12,232 nt of DNA from Fervidobacterium sp. (GTDB taxonomy: Bacteria; Thermotogota; Thermotogae; Thermotogales; Fervidobacteriaceae), in assembly GCA_003522805.1 (NCBI GenBank), contig DPIB01000204.1:1-12232 (forward strand). The letters are read 5' to 3'. The translations under genes were made by a program, and so were the position numbers. The notes beneath the pieces were generated by a model that was not told where the DNA came from, searched no databases, and saw only the letters and a list, made by a program, of their open reading frames with translations. Below are positions 6,945-12,232 of the stretch, in pieces (the stretch's first letter is position 1; each line of letters opens with the position of its first letter).

Positions 6945-7940
6945 CTATATCTTGAGATATATCTTTACGGTTGTCCCACTTTCCAAATCACTGACAATGC
7001 TCAAATGGCTCCCTGGCGAAAACAGTTTTACTCTCTCTTCGACTAAGTTTAAGCCAATTCCTTTCTTCAGGTCTCTAGAACCCACACCGTTATCCTGCAC
7101 ACTCAAGACTACATACCCTCCAGAAGATTCACATTCAACTCTGACAAAACCTGGATTAGGGCTTCTCGATATCCCATGTATAACTGCATTCTCAACAACA
7201 GGTTGTAGCAAAAGAGAAGGTACCTTGAAATTTTTGCACCTATCCACGATAATCAATTCGTACGACAATTTCCCTCCAAGTCGAACATTTTGGACTTTCA
7301 GATACTTTTCTAGCATATTGTACTCTTCTCCCAAACTCCAAATATCTGGGGCATCGATTGTACTTCTGAAGAGTTCCGCCAGTGATGCAAGATACTCAGT
7401 TACTTCATCTTTCTCATTTCCCATTTCTAACATAGATATAGCTGTATTCATTGCATTGAAAAGGAAATGCGGATTGACTTTCGATTTTAAGAGTTGGAAT
7501 TCTGTTTCTAGCTTAAGCTTTTTCAATTTCTCATATTCGGTTATCTGTTTTTCAAGCTCTCTTTTCAAAGTTACATATGAGATTCCAAAAGAAACTAGAA
7601 GTAGTGTAGTAATAAGAGCCAATGCATTGGTGAAATTAACAAATTTCTCATAGCTGTATCTACTCAACCAGAAATTTGAAAGGCTTAACAGCAAAAAACC
7701 TATGGCAATAGCAACACCAATTAGAGAAATTGCAAAGAATACCTTTGATTTAAAAGTCTCATTTTTCAGATCATCAGCCCATGTACGCAAAACATAATAA
7801 GTTATCCCAACAGTATTTACTATTACAAAGATTGAAATAACGGAGGCAAGATAAAGATTTAGAGGTATGAAATACATAGTAAAAAGGAAGATTATCACTG
7901 CTATCAACTGTAAAAAGAGTAAGAATTTCAAGTGTGTCAT
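6945..7940 (-). CDS. LytS-type sensor histidine kinase (His_kinase/PF06580 class)
   Basis: This is a membrane sensor kinase that should phosphorylate the LytTR regulator encoded 42 nt downstream. It has 331 residues. Four hydrophobic segments (about 5-25, 29-50, 67-90 and 104-124) form a small membrane sensor with hardly any outside loop. A helical linker (125-150) follows, then the phosphorylation motif NPHFLFNAMNT with His158. The ATPase part has the N box LLLQPVVENAVIHG (N251), the DNGVG loop (283-287) and the glycine-rich GIGLNLVEERV. The membrane part does not resemble the 5TM-LYT domain of classical LytS, so the signal is unknown. The start is ATG 7940, but GGGGGA (7946-7941) touches it directly. 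TTG at 7931, 9 nt beyond that site, could be the true start and would shorten the protein by three residues. Confidence 0.93.
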   Translation of the reverse strand: MTHLKFLLFLQLIAVIIFLFTMYFIPLNLYLASVISIFVIVNTVGITYYVLRTWADDLKNETFKSKVFFAISLIGVAIAIGFLLLSLSNFWLSRYSYEKFVNFTNALALITTLLLVSFGISYVTLKRELEKQITEYEKLKKLKLETEFQLLKSKVNPHFLFNAMNTAISMLEMGNEKDEVTEYLASLAELFRSTIDAPDIWSLGEEYNMLEKYLKVQNVRLGGKLSYELIIVDRCKNFKVPSLLLQPVVENAVIHGISRSPNPGFVRVECESSGGYVVLSVQDNGVGSRDLKKGIGLNLVEERVKLFSPGSHLSIVSDLESGTTVKIYLKI

Positions 7941-7947
7941 TCCCCCA

Positions 7948-7978
7948 TTTCATACATGAGTCGCTAACTTTCATACAT
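7948..7978 (-). promoter_or_regulatory. Two 10-bp direct repeats 21 bp apart: candidate LytTR regulator site
   Basis: Read on the minus strand, ATGTATGAAA occurs at 7978-7969 and again, identically, at 7957-7948. The repeat period is 21 bp, two helical turns, with an 11-bp spacer. Known LytTR regulators bind paired direct repeats of about 9-10 bp with a period of 21-22 bp. The site lies in the leader of the kinase-regulator pair, between the candidate -10 box and the ribosome binding site, so binding there would most likely repress. The match to published LytTR half-site sequences is only partial; geometry and position carry the argument. Confidence 0.55.
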
Positions 7979-8007
7979 ATTCTACAATATTTCTGAGGTA
8001 ATTGCAA
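7979..8007 (-). promoter_or_regulatory. Candidate promoter of the kinase-regulator operon
   Basis: On the minus strand, TTGCAA (8007-8002) and TAGAAT (7984-7979) are separated by 17 bp. Transcription would begin near 7972, about 32 nt before the kinase start. Confidence 0.55.
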
Positions 8008-8179
8008 AATGGGGTATCACAGTCAATAGAGAAGGGCGTACGATTATACAGCTGAGATAAACTAGTATGATGCTTATTTACATCATCTGTGATACAATTA
8101 TTATGCTAAACAACAAGGAATTTCACTTAGCTGTATCCCAACTAAACCATTTCTCACAAAATCGAAGATTGGATAAAGG

Positions 8180-8188
8180 TGGTATAAT
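8180..8188 (+). promoter_or_regulatory. Extended -10 promoter of the nucleotidylyltransferase-hisS cluster
   Basis: TGGTATAAT matches the extended -10 form TGnTATAAT. No convincing -35 box lies 16-18 bp upstream, which is acceptable for an extended -10 promoter. Transcription would begin near 8195, with a leader of about 70 nt. The -10 box lies within an imperfect 15-bp palindrome, GTGGTAT-A-ATATCAC (8179-8193), which could be an operator. Confidence 0.55.
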
Positions 8189-8263
8189 ATCACTATATAG
8201 TATCGTATACAACATAATTAATTGTTGGAATTATTTATTTAATAGAAGGGGGATGTCTAAAGC

Positions 8264-9343
8264 ATGAAAGCCATCATATTATGTGCAGGAAAAGGTACAA
8301 GACTAAGACCGTTTACTTACACAACGGCAAAGCACCTTATACCAGTTGCAAACAAACCGGTTATACTCTATACCATTGAGAAGATCAAAAGCACAGGTAT
8401 CACCCAAATAGGTATGATCGTTAGCCGAGAGAACAGGGCAGATTTTGAAAATACACTTGGTGATGGCAGTAAGTACGGAGTAGAGATTACGTACATCCTA
8501 CAGACGGAACCGAAAGGTCTTGCACATGCTGTACTTATGGCAAAAGATTTCCTTGGTGATGAAGATTTTTTAATGTACTTAGGTGATAATCTGATAATGG
8601 ATGACATAAGACCATTTGTAGAAGATTTCAGAGAAAAAGAAGATTTGAGTGCTCTAATAATGTTATCTCCAGTCAACGATCCAACAAGATTTGGAATTGC
8701 TATCATGGAAGGTAACAGGATAATAAAGACTATCGAAAAACCCAAAGAACCTCGATCGAATCTTGCCATAATCGGGCTTTACTTATTCAGGAAGGATATA
8801 TTCGACGGAATAGCTAATATAAAGCCGTCATGGCGTGGTGAATACGAGATAACAGATGCTATAGATTGGTTGATACAGAACAAAGGAACAGTGGAAGGAC
8901 ATATAGTATATGGCTGGTGGAAAGATACGGGCAAACCTGAGGATTTGATTGAGGCAAATCATAAAATCCTAGAAGACATAATAGAAGATTTTAAAGTAGA
9001 AGGTGTAATAGAAGCTAGCTCCTCAATTCATGGGCGCGTTAGTATTGGTGAAGGAACAGAAGTTGTAAACAGTGCTATACGGGGCCCAGTGATAATTGGA
9101 AAAAACTGTACCATATCAAACGCATATATCGGTCCATATACTTCAATAGGTGACGGGGCCTTGATAGAAAACTGTGAAATCGAAAATTCTATAGTAATGG
9201 ATGAAGTAAGAATATCAAACTTGTCTTCGAGGATTGATTCTTCACTTATTGGAAAGAAAGTTGAGATTTACGAAAGTGATGGAAAACCAAAAGGGTTCCA
9301 AATAATAGCCGGTGATCTGAGCAAAGTAATCGTATCCAAATGA
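8264..9343 (+). CDS. Sugar-1-phosphate nucleotidylyltransferase, long form (glucose-1-phosphate thymidylyltransferase-like)
   Basis: It probably joins a nucleoside triphosphate to a sugar 1-phosphate, releasing pyrophosphate, to make an activated sugar such as dTDP-glucose. The protein has 359 residues. The N-terminal catalytic domain (1-240) starts MKAIILCAGKGTRLRPFT, the nucleotide-binding loop, with K31 in ANKP, D108 in LGDN, EKPKEP (near 157-162), GEYEITDAIDW and WWKDTGKPEDL. The C-terminal part (about 248-359) has hexapeptide repeats of a left-handed beta helix (VSIGEGTEV, GPVIIGKNCTI, AYIGPYTSIGDGA). This is the architecture of long RmlA-type enzymes, and the length fits. No rmlB, rmlC or rmlD is nearby, so the sugar and the base used are uncertain. 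AGGGGGA (8247-8253) precedes ATG by 10 nt. The next gene follows after 45 nt. Confidence 0.88.
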   Translation: MKAIILCAGKGTRLRPFTYTTAKHLIPVANKPVILYTIEKIKSTGITQIGMIVSRENRADFENTLGDGSKYGVEITYILQTEPKGLAHAVLMAKDFLGDEDFLMYLGDNLIMDDIRPFVEDFREKEDLSALIMLSPVNDPTRFGIAIMEGNRIIKTIEKPKEPRSNLAIIGLYLFRKDIFDGIANIKPSWRGEYEITDAIDWLIQNKGTVEGHIVYGWWKDTGKPEDLIEANHKILEDIIEDFKVEGVIEASSSIHGRVSIGEGTEVVNSAIRGPVIIGKNCTISNAYIGPYTSIGDGALIENCEIENSIVMDEVRISNLSSRIDSSLIGKKVEIYESDGKPKGFQIIAGDLSKVIVSK

Positions 9344-9388
9344 TGAATCATGATGAGATAGCAGTCTAGAAATTGGGAGGAACATACA

Positions 9389-10219
9389 GTGATTAGGTTG
9401 ATAGTTACTGACCTTGATGGAACGTTACTCAACGATGAAAAACATATACCAAGAGAAAATATACTAGTACTTAAGGAAGCTATGGAAAGAGGGATTCATG
9501 TAAGCATTGCCACGGGAAGAAACTTCCATTCTGCAAAGGAATATATAGCAGAATTAGGGCTAGATGTTCCAGTCATCTTCCAAAATGGAGCATTTATATA
9601 TCAGTGGATGGAAAATAAAGTAATCTATCAGACAGCACTGGACAAACAAATCGCTCTCAAAGTAATAGAGGGAGCGAGAAATGCTGGACTGTTTTATATA
9701 CTCTACGCTGATTTTCTCGATGAAAAAGATATGTACATCGATGTAGAATACAAAGGTAGTTTTTCAGCGTATCTTCGGCATAATTCATGGAGATTGAATG
9801 TCGTAGAAGATGTGACAAAGTATATGTCAAATGGGAAAAGTCTGGCTGAAATAGCGTTGGTCGGTTACGAAGAAATAATCTTGAGAACATTGGAGAATTC
9901 ACTAAATGGTTTCAAGGACCAAACAAGTGTTGTTAAAAACAACGTTGTCGGAGATGAAACGTTTTACGAGGTCTTTGGACCAAACTCATCTAAAGAACAT
10001 GCAATGAGATTTTTGTTTGAACATTTCAAAGTTAAGCCAGAAGAAACGATGTTTCTTGGCGATAGTTACAACGATATAGGACTTTTAAGAATGGTTGGGT
10101 ACCCTGTAGTCATGGATAACGGAAGTGATGACGTTAAACAATATGGAAAATACATAACAAAATCAAACAACGATGCCGGTGTGGCATACGCAGTAAGAAA
10201 ATGGTTGCTAGAACAGTAA
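9389..10219 (+). CDS. Cof-type HAD-superfamily phosphatase
   Basis: This is a Mg-dependent phosphohydrolase of the HAD superfamily, Cof/YbiV-like group with a C2 cap. Such enzymes usually remove phosphate from sugar phosphates or other small metabolites, and the substrate cannot be told here. The 276 residues have normal family length. Motif I is VTDLDGTLL (nucleophile D8, acid/base D10), motif II is IATGR (T42), and the motif III lysine is probably K202. Motif IV is FLGDSYNDIGLL with D225 and D229. Residues from about 85 to 190 form the cap. The GTG start follows GGGAGGA (9375-9381) by 7 nt. The end overlaps the next gene by 19 bases. Its place after a sugar nucleotidylyltransferase suggests sugar phosphate metabolism, but this is inference. 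Confidence 0.92.
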   Translation: MIRLIVTDLDGTLLNDEKHIPRENILVLKEAMERGIHVSIATGRNFHSAKEYIAELGLDVPVIFQNGAFIYQWMENKVIYQTALDKQIALKVIEGARNAGLFYILYADFLDEKDMYIDVEYKGSFSAYLRHNSWRLNVVEDVTKYMSNGKSLAEIALVGYEEIILRTLENSLNGFKDQTSVVKNNVVGDETFYEVFGPNSSKEHAMRFLFEHFKVKPEETMFLGDSYNDIGLLRMVGYPVVMDNGSDDVKQYGKYITKSNNDAGVAYAVRKWLLEQ

Positions 10220-10920
10220 GGGCAGTACTTGTTTTTATCCTTTTGTTCAACACATTTGCATTTGCATATCAAAGTGAACTATCCTATAAGATACAATATC
10301 TAATTGGAAATAGGAAATCTGAAGAGTTAGTCAAGTATTTGAATAGTCTAGATTTTTCAACACTCTCTCCTGAAGAAAAGGCTGATGTTGTTATTGGCTA
10401 TACAGAACTGTATAGCTGGGGTGGAATGGGTTATAGCTACTCTGAAAAAGCTTACAGCCTTGCTGAGAAAATGCTTAAGGAGTTACCGACATTTTGGAAA
10501 TCACATTATGCAATGGCTGTGGTTTTGTCACATAGAGTTCAGAAAAACAATTTGTTGGCACTGACACTTGTTGGAAAAATAGACGATCATTTGAACCTTG
10601 CGATGAAGAACGGAGAAAACCACTGGGAACCTTATTTCTTAGCAGGCGTTAGGTATCTGGAAGTCCCGATCTTTCCAAATTTGGATAAGGCAGAAATGTT
10701 ATTGAAAAAAGCACTTGAGTTAGAAAACAAGCATATCTATACATACTTGATGATTGGAAAATTATACGAGAAGAAGAAAGACTATTGCAGATCGCTGGAA
10801 ATTTACAAAAAGGGGTTTGAACTAAGCATCAGGCCTGAATGGAAGGTTGTAGATGAAGAAGCAAAAAGGGAAATAAGTAATAGAATTCCGGAGGTGGAAA
10901 AGTTGTGTACCAAAAAATAA
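10201..10920 (+). CDS. Secreted TPR-like repeat protein of unknown function
   Basis: The 239-residue protein has a clear signal peptide: basic start MVARTVR, a hydrophobic core (8-18) and a likely signal peptidase I site after AFA (20-22). No lipobox cysteine is present. The mature part is helical. The clearest TPR-like pairs lie about 128-190 (HWEPYFLAGVRYLE, LDKAEMLLKKALELE, IYTYLMIGKLYEKK, YCRSLEIYKKGFEL), and a weaker helical pair around 60-100 is unusually aromatic. TPR proteins commonly mediate protein contacts, so a periplasmic scaffold is reasonable but unproven. ATG 10201 lies inside the preceding gene with no real ribosome binding site, so translation is probably coupled. Starting later would remove the signal peptide. 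Its end overlaps hisS by 16 bases and contains the hisS ribosome binding site. Confidence 0.83.
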   Translation: MVARTVRAVLVFILLFNTFAFAYQSELSYKIQYLIGNRKSEELVKYLNSLDFSTLSPEEKADVVIGYTELYSWGGMGYSYSEKAYSLAEKMLKELPTFWKSHYAMAVVLSHRVQKNNLLALTLVGKIDDHLNLAMKNGENHWEPYFLAGVRYLEVPIFPNLDKAEMLLKKALELENKHIYTYLMIGKLYEKKKDYCRSLEIYKKGFELSIRPEWKVVDEEAKREISNRIPEVEKLCTKK

Positions 10921-12170
10921 AAGGTACCGATGATCTTTACGGTGAACAGATGAAATATTGGTATTGGATAGAAAAGAAAGCAAGAGAATTATCGACAATA
11001 TATGGATACGGTGAGATAAGAACTCCAATATTCGAAGAGACGAAATTATTCGTAAGAAGTGTTGGTCAAGATACAGATATAGTTCAAAAAGAGATGTACA
11101 CATTTGAAGATAAAGGTGGAAGGAGCATAACACTTAGGCCTGAGGGAACTGCTCCTGTGGTACGAGCATTTGTAGAAAATGGAATGATAGCACAAGGTTT
11201 CCCTCAAAAGTATTTTTACATTGGTCCTATGTTCAGATATGAACGACCGCAATCTGGAAGGCAGAGACAATTTCACCAGTTTGGTGCAGAAATCTTTGGA
11301 AGTCCATCACCAATGGCCGATGCAGAGCTAATAATATTCGCAGATAGATTGTTAAAAGAGATGGGTTTGATCGATTATGAGATACATGTTAACTCCCTAG
11401 GCGACACAGAAGATAGGGAAAAATACAAAGAGGCGCTCAAGGAATACTATGTTCAGTATCTTGATGTACTTTGTGATGATTGTAAAGTAAGGTATGAAAG
11501 AAATACCTTACGATTGTTGGATTGCAAAGTCGATGCCAAATATGTGGAAAATGCACCAAGAATAACGGATTATCTCGGGGAAGAATCGAAAAAACACTAC
11601 GAAGAATTGAAGAGATTGCTTAGTAGCGTCGGAATCGAGTATGTAGAAGATCCAAGACTTGTACGTGGATTAGACTACTATAACAGAACGGTTTTCGAAA
11701 TACACCACCATAGACTTGGTGCTATGAGTGCACTAGCTGGTGGTGGAAGGTATGATGGACTGATAAAGGAGATCGGTGGCAAGGAAGTACCTGCACTCGG
11801 GTTCGCTGCTGGGATAGAACGGCTGATACTGAGCCTCAAAAGTGAGAATGTGCAAGTTGACGAAATTTCCAAAAACATTATATATGTAACTTACTTAGGA
11901 AATAAAGAAGTAAGAAATGAAGCAATAAAGTTGGCTGAACTTTTGAGGTCAGAAGGCATACCAGTTGGATTAGAATTAATGGAGAGAAGCATAAGCGCTC
12001 AATTGAAACATGCTTCAAGAATAGGTGCAAGATTTTGTGTTATCATTGGTGAAGACGAATTGGATAGGGATGTTGTCGTAATCAAGAATATGGAGACGGG
12101 TGAACAAGTAGAATTCGAAAAGAACTTCGTGGTAAATGGGATAAAAGATATGATTCAAGAAATGCAATAG
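10905..12170 (+). CDS. hisS: Histidyl-tRNA synthetase
   Basis: This cytoplasmic class II aminoacyl-tRNA synthetase charges tRNA-His using ATP. The 421 residues are complete and of normal size. It begins with the typical YQKIKGTDDLYGE. The motif 1 region lies around 38-55. Motif 2 is FRYERPQSGRQRQFHQFGAE (110-129). The HisRS-specific motifs are LVRGLDYYNRTVFEI (262-276) with the key R264 and AGGGRYDGL (288-296). Motif 3 is ALGFAAGIERL (307-317). The C-terminal anticodon-binding domain covers about 325-421. GGAGGTG (10890-10896) lies 8 nt before GTG 10905, inside the preceding gene. It is the last gene of the cluster, ending just before a hairpin terminator. No aspS, its common neighbour in other bacteria, is visible. 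Confidence 0.97.
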   Translation: MYQKIKGTDDLYGEQMKYWYWIEKKARELSTIYGYGEIRTPIFEETKLFVRSVGQDTDIVQKEMYTFEDKGGRSITLRPEGTAPVVRAFVENGMIAQGFPQKYFYIGPMFRYERPQSGRQRQFHQFGAEIFGSPSPMADAELIIFADRLLKEMGLIDYEIHVNSLGDTEDREKYKEALKEYYVQYLDVLCDDCKVRYERNTLRLLDCKVDAKYVENAPRITDYLGEESKKHYEELKRLLSSVGIEYVEDPRLVRGLDYYNRTVFEIHHHRLGAMSALAGGGRYDGLIKEIGGKEVPALGFAAGIERLILSLKSENVQVDEISKNIIYVTYLGNKEVRNEAIKLAELLRSEGIPVGLELMERSISAQLKHASRIGARFCVIIGEDELDRDVVVIKNMETGEQVEFEKNFVVNGIKDMIQEMQ

Positions 12171-12175
12171 AAACC

Positions 12176-12208
12176 AAAAATCCCCACGTTACTACACGTG
12201 GGGAACTC
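12176..12208. terminator. Hairpin terminator between hisS and a converging tRNA gene
   Basis: TCCCCACGT (12181-12189) and ACGTGGGGA (12196-12204) form a perfect 9-bp GC-rich stem around a 6-nt loop. On the minus strand the stem is followed at once by TTTTT (12180-12176), a good terminator for the tRNA unit. On the plus strand the tail is only ACTCTTT, so hisS termination is probably weaker. Confidence 0.85.
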
Positions 12209-12210
12209 TT

Positions 12211-12232
12211 TGGCTGGGAGGGGAGGATTCGA
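12211..12232 (-). tRNA. 3' end of a tRNA gene, probably tRNA-Gln (rest outside window)
   Basis: Read on the minus strand, the last 22 bases fit the end of a tRNA. They give six bases of the T loop (TCGAAT), the T-stem 3' strand CCTCC, the acceptor 3' strand CCTCCCA, discriminator G73 and an encoded CCA. The acceptor implies a 5' end TGGGAGG, so the first pair would be U1-A72. U1-A72 with G73 is typical of bacterial tRNA-Gln; tRNA-Asn can share it. The anticodon lies beyond the edge, so identity is inferred. Confidence 0.72.

Larger units (their letters stand above)
7941..8263. other. Divergent intergenic region between the kinase gene and the nucleotidylyltransferase cluster
   Basis: These 323 bases hold the minus-strand promoter and direct repeats of the kinase operon at the left and an extended -10 promoter of the plus-strand cluster at the right. 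Between them is a 9-bp inverted repeat, GTATCACAG (8014-8022) and CTGTGATAC (8087-8095). A 66-codon open frame crosses the right half but has no ribosome binding site and runs over the promoter, so I do not call it a gene. No RNA gene or clear riboswitch is visible. Confidence 0.6.

Noticed and set aside
6952..7653. Open frame of 233 codons on the plus strand
   Set aside because: It is the antisense frame of the histidine kinase gene, which has clear motifs. The Ser/Phe/Thr-rich product is typical of a shadow frame.
8067..8267. Possible 66-residue protein in the intergenic region
   Set aside because: There is no ribosome binding site, the composition is low in conserved features, it spans the extended -10 promoter, and it ends within the start of the next gene.
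8368..8769. Open frame of 133 codons on the minus strand
   Set aside because: It is antisense to the conserved catalytic domain of the nucleotidylyltransferase.
1..12232. CRISPR arrays, insertion sequences, phage or defence genes
   Set aside because: No regularly spaced repeats, transposase or integrase motifs, or recognisable defence domains were seen on either strand.

Overview
The window looks like the chromosome of a thermophilic member of the Thermotogales, of the Fervidobacterium/Thermosipho kind. This is inference. The base composition is AT-rich, the proteins are rich in Lys/Glu/Ile, there are strong GGAGGTG-type ribosome binding sites with several GTG and TTG starts, and a hrcA-grpE-dnaJ cluster lacks dnaK. 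No IS element, phage gene or CRISPR array is visible, and genes fill most of the sequence.

Layout. (1) 1-650: the 3' part of rpsB (ribosomal protein S2), closed by a strong hairpin that works in both directions. (2) 663-1571, minus: a 10-TM EamA/DMT-type transporter, with a TTG start fixed by its ribosome binding site. (3) 1572-1813: a divergent control region with a near-consensus promoter and, just after its -10 box, a degenerate CIRCE operator with exact 9-9-9 geometry. (4) 1814-6096, plus: hrcA, grpE, dnaJ and a membrane-anchored, probably seven-bladed beta-propeller protein of unknown role. The propeller gene's TTG start overlaps the dnaJ stop. (5) 7940-6129, minus: a LytS-type histidine kinase followed by a LytTR-type response regulator. 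Its leader carries two identical 10-bp direct repeats spaced 21 bp apart, the geometry expected of a LytTR binding site. (6) 7941-8263: a divergent promoter region. (7) 8264-12170, plus: a tight cluster of a long-form sugar-1-phosphate nucleotidylyltransferase, a Cof-type HAD phosphatase, a secreted TPR protein and hisS. (8) 12181-12232: a hairpin terminator and the 3' end of a tRNA on the minus strand, probably tRNA-Gln.

How it works together. HrcA should repress its own operon through the CIRCE-like site, and GrpE and DnaJ are the co-chaperones of a DnaK encoded elsewhere. The coupled propeller protein puts an apparently extracytoplasmic protein under heat-shock control, which is the least expected arrangement here. 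The two-component pair points toward it convergently with almost no space and no clear terminator between them. Most of the window is ordinary housekeeping sequence. The points of real interest are the regulatory sites, the dnaJ-propeller coupling and the mixed hisS cluster.
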